In this document: piece after piece, positions 12,847-21,813 of the stretch
Layout: every line of letters begins with the position of its first letter
Numbering within the stretch: the first letter of the stretch is position 1
Source: Micropruina sp.
GTDB taxonomy: Bacteria; Actinomycetota; Actinomycetes; Propionibacteriales; Propionibacteriaceae
Direction: 5' to 3'
DNA: 64,000 bases
Assembly: GCA_016711205.1 (NCBI GenBank)
Contig: JADJTM010000002.1
Span: 620,001-684,000 of the forward strand
Made by a program: the position numbers and the translations under genes
The notes under the pieces: generated by a model
Told to the model about the DNA's origin: nothing
Seen by the model: only the letters and a program-made list of their open reading frames with translations
Databases searched by the model: none

Positions 12847-13964
12847 GCCTCAACATCGACCTGCACATTCTGCAGACGGTCCCGCCGTCGAACCTCAACC
12901 GCGACGACTCGGGTAGCCCGAAAAGCGCCCAGTACGGCGGAGTGCGCAGGGCACGCGTCAGCAGCCAGGCCTGGAAGCGCGCAACTCGAGCGGACTTCTC
13001 CCGAAGGCTGAGCCCCAATCAGGTGGGGGTGCGGACGCTTCGTGCCGCGGAACTGCTCGCGGAGCGCGTGGTCACCCTCGACCCGTCGGTCGATCCGGCT
13101 GCCGCAGCCAAGTTGGCCGAGCAGGCGCTTGGCGCCGTCGGGCTCAAGCTGGAGTCCAGGCGGAAGAAGAAGGATGCTCCCGACGAGGAGGATCCCGGCG
13201 TCAAGACCGAGTATCTGGTGTTCTTCTCCAACGAACAACTCGATCGTCTCGCCGAACTCGCTCTGACTGGCGAAAAGACCGCGCGCGCGTACAAGGCGAT
13301 CATGCAGGGCAACAACGGTGTCGACCTGGCGCTGTTCGGGCGAATGGTGGCCAACGACGCCGATCTCAACGTCGATGCGTCGGTTCAGGTCGCGCACGCC
13401 TTGAGCACGCATGCAGTAGACAACGAGTTCGACTTCTATACCGCTGTCGACGACAAGGCCCCGAAGGAAGAGACCGGCGCCGGCATGATGGGCACGATCG
13501 AGTTCAACAGCTCCGTTCTGTACCGATACGCCACGCTCAACGTTGATCTGTTGGCGGCCCAGCTGGGCGAGCCGTCTGACGCGGTCCGGGCGGTAGCTGA
13601 GTTCGTGCGATCATTCATCGAATCGATGCCCACGGGCAAACAGAACACGTTCGCCAATGGCACCCTGCCCGACGCTGTCGTCGTTTCGGCCCGATCCGAT
13701 CGGGGCGTCAGCTATGTAGGTGCGTTCGAACGTCCGGTGCGTGCCGGCCGGGACGGCGGCTACCTCCAGAACTCGGCAGCAGCACTCACGGACTACGCCA
13801 AGGACGTGGTTGCCCAGTACGCTTCACCGGCCGGCGAGACCTGGGTGTTGCGGGTGGGCTCGGCAACGGACTCGCTCGACGCCCTGGGTGGCACACGAGT
13901 GACGCTGCCCCAGCTGACGGACGCAGTTTGCGGCGCGGTGTCGGAGCATCTGGGGCTCGCATGA
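12843..13964 (+). CDS. cas7e: Cascade backbone subunit Cas7e (Cse4/CasC)
   Basis: The 373-residue RAMP-fold protein polymerises along the crRNA spacer. The N-terminus has the family signature (NIDLHILQTVPPSNLNRDD, then ARVSSQAWKRATR), and later motifs include GMMGTIEFNSSVLYRYA and a LPTGKQ-like segment (SMPTGKQNTFANGTLPD). It starts with GTG at 12843, preceded by AAGGAG, and overlaps cse2 by 4 nt. Its stop overlaps the cas5e start. Length and motifs are normal for type I-E. Confidence 0.96.
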   Translation: MSLNIDLHILQTVPPSNLNRDDSGSPKSAQYGGVRRARVSSQAWKRATRADFSRRLSPNQVGVRTLRAAELLAERVVTLDPSVDPAAAAKLAEQALGAVGLKLESRRKKKDAPDEEDPGVKTEYLVFFSNEQLDRLAELALTGEKTARAYKAIMQGNNGVDLALFGRMVANDADLNVDASVQVAHALSTHAVDNEFDFYTAVDDKAPKEETGAGMMGTIEFNSSVLYRYATLNVDLLAAQLGEPSDAVRAVAEFVRSFIESMPTGKQNTFANGTLPDAVVVSARSDRGVSYVGAFERPVRAGRDGGYLQNSAAALTDYAKDVVAQYASPAGETWVLRVGSATDSLDALGGTRVTLPQLTDAVCGAVSEHLGLA

Positions 13965-14653
13965 GCGTGCTGCTGCTGCGGCTGGCCGGGCCGATGCAGT
14001 CCTGGGGCGTGGACAGTCGGTTTTCGCGGCGCGAGACCCTTCGGCACCCCACCAAGAGTGGTGTACTCGGCCTGTTGGCGGCGGCTGCCGGCAGGCGTCG
14101 CACCGACCCGATCGAGGATTTGGTGGGGCTGCGATTCGGCGTCAGGGTCGACCAGCCGGGCCGAATCATCCGGGACTTCCACACGGCGCATGATTGGCGG
14201 TCGGGCGCGTCCATGCCCTTGTCGGAGCGGTTCTACCTTTCCGACGCCGTATTCGTGGCCGGCGTAGAAGGCGACCCCTCGTTGCTGGAAGCTCTGGATG
14301 AAGCGATTCGAGAACCCAAGTTCCAGCTCTTTCTCGGGCGACGTTCCTGCCCTGTGTCCGGGCGGCTGTCTTTAGGCGTTCAGACGAGCGACCTCGAAAC
14401 GTCCTTGCGTGATTGTGACTGGCAGGCCAGCGAATGGCATCGCAGACGGCTACCACAGGAGGTGACGCTGCAGCTCGTGCTTGATGCGCACACGGATGGT
14501 TCTCCAGCCGCCGAGGTGCTACGGGATGAACCGATCAGCTTTGATCCGCGACGCCGGGAGCATGGTTGGCGTCGGGTTGCCCGACGATTCGTCCAAGTAT
14601 CAAATCCGAAAGGCAACGGAGTGGACTTCTTCGCAGCCGCAGGAGGTCTCTGA
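13961..14653 (+). CDS. cas5e: Cascade subunit Cas5e (CasD)
   Basis: The 230-residue RAMP protein caps the 5' handle of the crRNA. The start LLLRLAGPMQSWGVDSRFSRR is the classic Cas5e N-terminus, followed by PTKSGVLGLLAAAAG. I start it at 13961, where ATG overlaps the cas7e stop, instead of at an upstream in-frame start inside cas7e. The C-terminal half (YLSDAVFVAGVEGD, LFLGRRSCP) is also typical. It ends one base into the cas6e ATG (TGATG). Confidence 0.95.
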   Translation: MSVLLLRLAGPMQSWGVDSRFSRRETLRHPTKSGVLGLLAAAAGRRRTDPIEDLVGLRFGVRVDQPGRIIRDFHTAHDWRSGASMPLSERFYLSDAVFVAGVEGDPSLLEALDEAIREPKFQLFLGRRSCPVSGRLSLGVQTSDLETSLRDCDWQASEWHRRRLPQEVTLQLVLDAHTDGSPAAEVLRDEPISFDPRRREHGWRRVARRFVQVSNPKGNGVDFFAAAGGL

Positions 14654-15345
14654 TGTACCTCAGCAGAGTCTTTCTGAATCCCCAACGCCGAGCAACCAGG
14701 GAATGGGTCGCCTCGCCGCAGAAGATGCATGCCGCGATTCTTTACGGGTTCGCTGAGCAAAGTGCTGAGAACCGTCCACTGTGGCGCCTTGACCGCGGGT
14801 CGCATCGGCTTGAGTTGTACACCGTCAGCGCGAATCAGCCCGACCATACACACCTGGTTGAGAGTGGCGGGTGGTCCACCAGCCCCGCCGGCGTCCTGGA
14901 CTATCGGGCATTCCTGGACACGATTGAGGTCGGCCGTCAGTATCGATTCAGACTGCGTGCGAACACCGTCAAGAGCACGAAGGCCAAGGTCGGTCCAGGT
15001 GAGCGAGGGCGGGTGGTCAACGTAGGTTCGCGTGAGGCCCAGGAGGCCTGGCTGCTGGAGCGTTGCGGGGCTCTGGGGTTCAGCATCCCGCAGGATGCAG
15101 GTGACGTGACGAGCGAGTCCGGTGAAATGTTCGCGAGGCGGAATCTGGCCCTGACCGCACGAGAGACGCTTCGCTTTGGCAAGCTGTCGGCGGACAAGCG
15201 GTTGCAGGTGACTTTGGCCACAGCCCAGTTCGATGGGGTGCTCAAGGTTGAGGATGTCGCCCTCCTCGAAAGGGCGCTGACCGCCGGTATCGGCCGCGGC
15301 AAGGCCTACGGTTGCGGATTGCTCACTTTGGCGCCAATGATATGA
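14653..15345 (+). CDS. cas6e: crRNA endoribonuclease Cas6e (CasE)
   Basis: The 230-residue protein cuts the repeat hairpin to release mature crRNAs and stays bound as the Cascade head. The N-terminus MYLSRVFLNPQRRATREW and the LHAA-type segment QKMHAAILYGF are family features; the C-terminal glycine-rich loop GIGRGKAYGCGLLTLAP is diagnostic for the RAMP fold. His in the MHAA segment is a candidate catalytic residue by analogy with E. coli and Thermus enzymes. It is coupled to cas5e and cas1e by 1-nt and 4-nt overlaps. Confidence 0.95.
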   Translation: MYLSRVFLNPQRRATREWVASPQKMHAAILYGFAEQSAENRPLWRLDRGSHRLELYTVSANQPDHTHLVESGGWSTSPAGVLDYRAFLDTIEVGRQYRFRLRANTVKSTKAKVGPGERGRVVNVGSREAQEAWLLERCGALGFSIPQDAGDVTSESGEMFARRNLALTARETLRFGKLSADKRLQVTLATAQFDGVLKVEDVALLERALTAGIGRGKAYGCGLLTLAPMI

Positions 15346-16292
15346 AAGAGATACCGGGCATCCGCCCGATGCGGGTGGGTGAAGTGAGTAGAGTCGTCGA
15401 TCGTATCTCGTTTCTCTACCTTGAGCGTTGCATCGTTCACCGTGACAGCAATGCAGTTACGGTTCGAGACGACCGCGGCGTCGTCCATGTGCCGGCCGCG
15501 GTGGTTGCAGCAGTGATGCTCGGGCCTGGAACCACGATCAGCCATCAGGCGATGATGCTGTTGGCGGACAGTGGTGTAGCCACGGTCTGGGTGGGAGAGC
15601 GCGGCGTTCGGTACTACGCCCACGGCCGACCATTGGCGAGAACATCACGGCTCTTGTTGGCCCAGGTGGAACAGGTGTCGAACCAGAACAAGCGGCTGGC
15701 CGTGGCGCGAGCCATGTACGGGATGCGATTCGCGGGAGAGGACGTTGCTGGGCTCACGATGCAACAACTTCGAGGTCGTGAGGGCGCGCGGGTGCGTCGA
15801 CTGTACCGAGAACACGCGAAGATGGCCGGTGTGGATTGGTCGACGCGTGACTACCGTCCCGACGACTTCGAGGCTTCGGATGCTGTCAACCAAGCCCTGT
15901 CTGCTGCCACAACGTGTCTGTACGGCTTGGTTCACGCGGTAGTCGTTGCACTCGGCTGTTCGCCGGCGCTCGGAATGGTGCACACCGGCCATGACCGATC
16001 GTTCGTATATGACGTGGCAGATCTCTACAAGATGGAGATAGCCGTGCCTGTGGCGTTCAAGGTGGCGGCCGGTCAGACCACCGACATCGGTGGAGATGTG
16101 CGTCGAGCGATGCGGGACGCCATTTACGAACAGCGACTGCTTGAGCGATGCGTTCGAGACATTCACCACCTCCTCGGCACCCAGGAACAGAACGAGGACT
16201 TTGAGTGCGATGTCGTTGAACTGTGGGGACCGCGTGAGAGCGTGGTCGGCGGTGTGAACTACGCCGACTTCGACCAGGAGCCGCCATGGTAG
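15342..16292 (+). CDS. cas1e: CRISPR adaptation integrase Cas1e
   Basis: The 316-residue metal-dependent integrase works with Cas2 to insert new spacers at the leader end. The C-terminal domain contains the expected His and Asp metal ligands in GMVHTGHDRSFVYDVADLYK. The short beta-rich N-terminal domain covers residues 1-90. I use the ATG at 15342, which overlaps the cas6e stop, instead of the upstream start inside cas6e. The gene is full length with no visible lesion, so spacer acquisition could still run even if interference is blocked by the cas8e frameshift. Confidence 0.96.
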   Translation: MKEIPGIRPMRVGEVSRVVDRISFLYLERCIVHRDSNAVTVRDDRGVVHVPAAVVAAVMLGPGTTISHQAMMLLADSGVATVWVGERGVRYYAHGRPLARTSRLLLAQVEQVSNQNKRLAVARAMYGMRFAGEDVAGLTMQQLRGREGARVRRLYREHAKMAGVDWSTRDYRPDDFEASDAVNQALSAATTCLYGLVHAVVVALGCSPALGMVHTGHDRSFVYDVADLYKMEIAVPVAFKVAAGQTTDIGGDVRRAMRDAIYEQRLLERCVRDIHHLLGTQEQNEDFECDVVELWGPRESVVGGVNYADFDQEPPW

Positions 16293-16645
16293 TCGTGATT
16301 CTGACCGCCTGCCCGGCCGGGTTGAGAGGGCACTTGACTCGATGGCTCCTAGAGATCAGCGCCGGGGTTTTCGTGGGCAAGGTTAACGGGCGCGTTCGAG
16401 ACGAGCTTTGGCAGCGAGTACTTGAGTTGCTCAAGGATGGACGGGCGATGATGGTGTTCTCCAAGCGTGGAGAGCAAGGACTCGCATTCCGAGTGCATCG
16501 CCACGACTGGGAGCCGTGCGATTTCGATGGTCTGACGCTGATGCGAAGGCCCGAACAGGACCGGAACGAACCAGCGATGCGGCCTGGTTGGAGTGTGGCT
16601 AGCAGGCGAGTGAAAGCTCGGCGACCAACCAAGAAAAGTGATTGA
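16286..16645 (+). CDS. cas2e: CRISPR adaptation protein Cas2e
   Basis: The 119-residue ferredoxin-fold protein bridges two Cas1 dimers. Family features are the start MVVVILTACPAGLRGHLTRW and the segment EISAGVFVGKVNGRVRDELW. AGGAG lies 5 nt before the ATG. It overlaps cas1e by 7 nt. The final 25 residues are basic and low in structure (RRVKARRPTKKSD) and extend to within 40 bp of the first CRISPR repeat, so part of the array leader probably lies inside this gene. Confidence 0.95.
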   Translation: MVVVILTACPAGLRGHLTRWLLEISAGVFVGKVNGRVRDELWQRVLELLKDGRAMMVFSKRGEQGLAFRVHRHDWEPCDFDGLTLMRRPEQDRNEPAMRPGWSVASRRVKARRPTKKSD

Positions 16646-16685
16646 ATATGACTCGCTCCGGCTGCATCATGGCTAGTCAACGAGC
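16646..16685 (+). promoter_or_regulatory. CRISPR leader (short intergenic part)
   Basis: Only 40 bp separate the cas2e stop from the first repeat. The array is read rightwards from here, because repeats are identical at this end and decay at the other. No convincing promoter fits inside 40 bp, so array transcription must come from the cas operon, from within cas2e, or from elements I cannot see. Confidence 0.6.
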
Positions 16686-19600
16686 GTCCGCCCCGCCTGC
16701 GCGGGGGTGAGCCCTGGCCCAGGCCCTCATCAGCCACAGATAGGTGGTCCGCCCCGCCTGCGCGGGGGTGAGCCCGGGGAGGCGAGCGTCTTAACGACTG
16801 GCTCGGTGTCCGCCCCGCCTGCGCGGGGGTGAGCCCGCAGCAAACGGCAGCTCACGCGGCAGAATCTCGTCCGCCCCGCCTGCGCGGGGGTGAGCCCAAA
16901 TCGTTGACTCAAAAGAGTGGTTCGAGTTCGTCCGCCCCGCCTGCGCGGGGGTGAGCCCTGGTCATCGACTTCCGAGAGCAGGCCGTGTAAGTCCGCCCCG
17001 CCTGCGCGGGGGTGAGCCCGCCGTCGATGCGGGGCTGGAGCCACCACAGGGGTCCGCCCCGCCTGCGCGGGGGTGAGCCCGGTTCCGAGTCGGTGCATTT
17101 CGCCAACCGATCGTCCGCCCCGCCTGCGCGGGGGTGAGCCCCTGGACGACCTGGCCCGCGACACCAAAAGCAAGTCCGCCCCGCCTGCGCGGGGGTGAGC
17201 CCTCGTGCAGCAGGTCGAGGGCTTCCGAGACAGGGTCCGCCCCGCCTGCGCGGGGGTGAGCCGTTCATGAGGGTGTTCCTTTCGGTGGTGGGTTAGTCCG
17301 CCCCGCCTGCGCGGGGGTGAGCCCTGATCCCCGGAGCCGTCGAGTTGACCGGCGCCGTCCGCCCCGCCTGCGCGGGGGTGAGCCCGTCGTCCACGCCGGA
17401 CCCACCTCGAGCGCGGCGTCCGCCCCGCCTGCGCGGGGGTGAGCCCGGGCACCAGCGGCGCCCGAGGCGGTCGTATTCGGTCCGCCCCGCCTGCGCGGGG
17501 GTGAGCCGACATTCACGTCGACGCCCGTCGTCCCGGATGGGTCCGCCCCGCCTGCGCGGGGGTGAGCCCGTGCGCCGCTGATCCAAGCGCACACCGACGA
17601 CGTCCGCCCCGCCTGCGCGGGGGTGAGCCCGTCCGCCCGAACCGGAGCCGGTCGGTTTCGGCGTCCGCCCCGCCTGCGCGGGGGTGAGCCCGGCCGCGGG
17701 GCCACGTCGGGAAGCCGGACACCGTCCGCCCCGCCTGCGCGGGGGTGAGCCACCATGCCCCGTCGTCCTCCTCGCGCACGAAGCGTCCGCCCCGCCTGCG
17801 CGGGGGTGAGCCCTCGTCCATCGCCAGCTTGACCCACGAGACCAGGTCCGCCCCGCCTGCGCGGGGGTGAGCCCTTCCCGGCCACCTCGCCCGGGTCCAT
17901 CGAGAAGTCCGCCCCGCCTGCGCGGGGGTGAGCCCTCAGCAAGGGCGAGACGTTCACGGAGTCGTTGGTCCGCCCCGCCTGCGCGGGGGTGAGCCGTGGT
18001 GCGCCGAGTATCTGTGCCAATGGCCCCGGTCCGCCCCGCCTGCGCGGGGGTGAGCCCTCGGCGGTGGGCTTCACCGCCGAAACCACGTTGTCCGCCCCGC
18101 CTGCGCGGGGGTGAGCCCTCGGTCAATATCGACAGCCTGCGCAAGTACAAGTCCGCCCCGCCTGCGCGGGGGTGAGCCGCAGGAGGGCTGACACATGACG
18201 AACTTCTAGGACGTCCGCCCCGCCTGCGCGGGGGTGAGCCGTCGGCCGAGGCCACCATCGACGCGCTGACCAAGTCCGCCCCGCCTGCGCGGGGGTGAGC
18301 CCATGCGCGCGATTTCGCTGATCTGGAACGACCGGTCCGCCCCGCCTGCGCGGGGGTGAGCCCAAGCATCGACACCCACACCACGCCGCCGATAAGTCCG
18401 CCCCGCCTGCGCGGGGGTGAGCCCCCGTCGAGGGTTTCACTGGTCAGGTTGATCGGGTCCGCCCCGCCTGCGCGGGGGTGAGCCCGTTGCAACCCTGGCC
18501 GTCGGCCTCGGCTACGCGTCCGCCCCGCCTGCGCGGGGGTGAGCCCGTTGAGGTACCGTCGCTGTTGAGCGCGGTGCGGTCCGCCCCGCCTGCGCGGGGG
18601 TGAGCCCATCCGCCGCACTTCGTCAAGGCTCACACCTTGGTCCGCCCCGCCTGCGCGGGGGTGAGCCCACTCGCGGCGGGGTCTCGCGGGTGGTGTATCG
18701 GTCCGCCCCGCCTGCGCGGGGGTGAGCCCCCGGTCGACCGGCCGAAGCTCGTGGTGCTGTGGTCCGCCCCGCCTGCGCGGGGGTGAGCCCTGGCGGCGCG
18801 GTGCGAACCATCATCGCGAAGGGTCCGCCCCGCCTGCGCGGGGGTGAGCCCGCCTCCAAGAGTTGCCGGTGCCCGTAAGCCATGTCCGCCCCGCCTGCGC
18901 GGGGGTGAGCCCCTGAACGTTGCCAAGTTGGTCGGCGACACGATGTCCGCCCCGCCTGCGCGGGGGTGAGCCCCGGCTGAATGCGGCGCTCACGTTCTCG
19001 GCGTCGTCCGCCCCGCCTGCGCGGGGGTGAGCCCATCCGGCAGAAAGGCCGCGGCCGTCCCGCCGAGTCCGCCCCGCCTGCGCGGGGGTGAGCCGTCGGT
19101 GCCGTCGCTGGTGTTGAGCAGCCGGTGGTCCGCCCCGCCTGCGCGGGGGTGAGCCCTGCCCCCCGAGAGGTCCCACCCCCAGGTCAAGGTCCGCCCCGCC
19201 TGCGCGGGGGTGAGCCGTCGCCCACGGCGAACACGTCGTGAGTCACGACGTCCGCCCCGCCTGCGCGGGGGTGAGCCCCCGGTCGCCGTGCCGACAGTCG
19301 GCCCGGTGATGTCCGCCCCGCCTGCGCGGGGGTGAGCCCTCCGAGCGCATCAACGACGTGGCGCGTCGGTGGTCCGCCCCGCCTGCGCGGGGGTGAGCCC
19401 CTGGGCGGCACGTTCTACACCGGCAACATTCTGTCCGCCCCGCCTGCGCGGGGGTGAGCCCCGTGATGAGCCCTGCCCGTACTGAACGCCAGCGTCCGCC
19501 CCGCCTGCGCGGGGGTGAGCCCAGGTCGGGCTGGCTGGGCGACCTCATGCGACAGTCCGCCCCGCCTGCGCGGGGGTGAGCCCGGCCGCGGGCGTGGGCT

Positions 19601-21041
19601 GATCGTGTGCCCGCTGTCCGCCCCGCCTGCGCGGGGGTGAGCCCATGATCGCGTAGATCGTCCAGTAGTTCGTGGAGTCCGCCCCGCCTGCGCGGGGGTG
19701 AGCCCATGCCGGTGCTCACGAGCTTGCTGGCGAGATTGTCCGCCCCGCCTGCGCGGGGGTGAGCCGGCGTTCGACCCGCTGCCGGATCACATCACCTTGT
19801 CCGCCCCGCCTGCGCGGGGGTGAGCCCTACACGATCCTCGGCAACCTCGGCGAGCAGCAGTCCGCCCCGCCTGCGCGGGGGTGAGCCCCGTGATCATCCC
19901 GCACCGCGAGCTCGCGTTCGGTCCGCCCCGCCTGCGCGGGGGTGAGCCCCTGCGCTACGACCTGACGCTGATCGACCGCGAGTCCGCCCCGCCTGCGCGG
20001 GGGTGAGCCCGATGAGTACCGACAAGACCGACTCCCAGCGCTGTCCGCCCCGCCTGCGCGGGGGTGAGCCCTGAGGCCCGGCATCGCCGCCCGGCTCGGC
20101 GTCGTCCGCCCCGCCTGCGCGGGGGTGAGCCCTCCTGGTATGCGCGCCCCAGCTCGACCACGAAGTCCGCCCCGCCTGCGCGGGGGTGAGCCCGTCGCCG
20201 GAATGCACGACCCACGCACAAATCGGTCCGCCCCGCCTTGCGCGGGGGTGAGCCCACCTACGATGCCGCCAGCCGCGGCGAGGCCGGGTCCGCCCCGCCT
20301 GCGCGGGGGTGAGCCCGAGCACCTGCCGCACTCACCTGCCGCTGGCCAGTCCGCCCCGCCTGCGCGGGGGTGAGCCCGCCTTGTCGCGCCGATGGGAACT
20401 GAGTTCCACGTCCGCCCCGCCTGCGCGGGGGTGAGCCCGCCTCACCCCTTCACCTGGACGGCCAAAGCCCGTCCGCCCCGCCTGCGCGGGGGTGAGCCCG
20501 GTTGCAGCGGCTCGAGGGCCGCCATGACCTGGTCCGCCCCGCCTGCGCGGGGGTGAGCCCAACGCACTCGCCCCGGCTCTGCGCGGCATTGTGTCCGCCC
20601 CGCCTGCGCGGGGGTGAGCCCCATGACGTTTCTCGCAACGGGGTTCATCGACGGTCCGCCCCGCCTGCGCGGGGGTGAGCCCTTGGCCTCCGCAACGAGA
20701 CCCGCCTGGCCGGCGTCCGCCCCGCCTGCGCGGGGGTGAGACCGTGGACGAGCAGACCGAAGCGTTCAGGTCCGCCCCGCCTGCGCGGGGGTGAGCCCTC
20801 ACGTACCCATCGGACGGGCTGGCAGACGAGGTCCGCCCCGCCTGCGCGGGGGTGAGCTCTACGTCAGGACCACCGCAATCTGGCCGCGGAAGTCCGCCCC
20901 GCCTGCGCGGGGGTGAGCCCACCCCGGGCATCCTGACCGTAGGGTCGTCGGGGTCCGCCCCGCCTGCGCGGGGGTGAGCCCCAGCTGCGCGAATCGCTGA
21001 CCCAGCAGCTGCGGTCCGCCCCGCCTGCGCGGGGCTGAGCC
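16686..21041 (+). CRISPR. Type I-E CRISPR array, 72 repeats and 71 spacers
   Basis: I walked the array repeat by repeat. Repeats start at 16686 and recur every 61 bp, except 62 bp at the 13th, 25th and 59th intervals and 55 bp between repeats 67 (20715) and 68 (20770); the last complete repeat starts at 21014. The conserved unit is 28 nt, from GTCCG to GAGCC, with a CCCCGC-CTGC-GCGGGG hairpin. The 29th base before each spacer is C in 62 of 71 cases, G in 8 and A in 1. Repeat 59 has an extra T. Repeats 67, 69 and 72 carry single substitutions, which marks the right side as the old, leader-distal end. Spacers are thus 32 nt by the usual I-E convention. Confidence 0.99.
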
Positions 21042-21067
21042 TTGGCCGGTGCCGTGTCCCGCTTGAC

Positions 21068-21095
21068 GCCCGCCTCGCCTGCGCGGGCCCCTCTT
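21068..21095 (+). repeat. Degenerate terminal CRISPR repeat
   Basis: Twenty-six nt after the last complete repeat is a decayed copy (GCCCGCCTCGCCTGCGCGGG) that keeps the hairpin half but loses the GTGAGCC end. GCCCGC and GCGGGC can still pair and a short T-rich stretch follows, so it may also end the array transcript. Confidence 0.7.
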
Positions 21096-21126
21096 TCCGC
21101 CACTCGACAAGCGCTTTCGCGCTCAC

Positions 21127-21132
21127 TAGCCT
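21127..21132 (+). promoter_or_regulatory. -10 hexamer of the carbonic-anhydrase-like gene, leaderless arrangement
   Basis: TAGCCT is followed by CGCCTC and then ATG at 21139; there is no Shine-Dalgarno sequence. The hexamer is identical to that in front of cas3. Confidence 0.45.
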
Positions 21133-21138
21133 CGCCTC

Positions 21139-21813
21139 ATGGCTGCCCCTGCTCAGGTCCCCGACTGGATGCGACCGCAGGGACTACCCGAACACCGCAT
21201 GCCGTCCGCGCAGGCCCTGCAGCGACTGCAGGCAGGCAACGTCCGGCACCGCCAGCAACGCGCGGGCAACGCACCTCCCCCCGGAGACGCCACCCCTGCG
21301 GGTTATCCGTTCGCCGTGGTGCTCGGCTGCCTTGAGCCGGGCGCCGTCGGCGAGCATCTGTTCGCCGAGAAGCCGGGGGCGATCGAGGTCGTCCGCAACG
21401 CCGGCCCCAGCCTGGGCACGGACGCCATGGCCGCCGTCGAGTACGCCGCACTGGTGCAGAACGTCGGCGTGGTGCTGGTGCTGGCGCATCAGGGCTGCGG
21501 CGTGCTGGCGGCGGCTGCGGCCGCGCGCGCGGCCGGCGACCTGCCGCTGCCCGGGCTGCTGGGACCCTGGGTACCACTGGCCGCTGCCGGCACCCGGCTG
21601 GGCGATCCGGCAGTGGGCCACGTACGGGCGCTGCGGTGGGCGCTGCGGCGTGCGGACTCGCTGCTCGGTTTGACCCGGTCGGGGCGGCTGAAGATCGCCG
21701 CCGGCGTGCTCGACCCGGTGACCGGCGCCATCGAGTTTCTGCCCGACGAGCCGGACGAGGTCGAGGACGACAGCACGTCCACGCGCGTCAACGTGGTCAC
21801 CTACGGCAGCTGA
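21139..21813 (+). CDS. Beta-carbonic-anhydrase-like protein with altered active site
   Basis: The 224-residue protein keeps the beta-carbonic anhydrase fold pattern and its three zinc ligands: Cys64 (VVLGCLEPG), His117 and Cys120 (AHQGC). The family motif after the first Cys is normally CxDxR, where Asp-Arg orient the zinc-bound water. Here it reads CLEPG, so Asp is Glu66 and Arg is Gly68. Catalysis may therefore be lost or altered. The C-terminus is acidic (DEPDEVEDD). It sits just beyond the CRISPR array and its last 13 bp overlap the end of the convergent ligase gene. Zinc binding is likely; carbonic anhydrase activity is uncertain. Confidence 0.75.
   Translation: MAAPAQVPDWMRPQGLPEHRMPSAQALQRLQAGNVRHRQQRAGNAPPPGDATPAGYPFAVVLGCLEPGAVGEHLFAEKPGAIEVVRNAGPSLGTDAMAAVEYAALVQNVGVVLVLAHQGCGVLAAAAAARAAGDLPLPGLLGPWVPLAAAGTRLGDPAVGHVRALRWALRRADSLLGLTRSGRLKIAAGVLDPVTGAIEFLPDEPDEVEDDSTSTRVNVVTYGS

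Noticed and set aside
16730..21126. Long reading frames through the CRISPR array encoding repeats such as GSPPRRRGG, LTPAQAGRT and AHPRAGGAD
   Set aside because: They are translations of the 61-bp repeat-spacer units in three frames, without ribosome binding sites.
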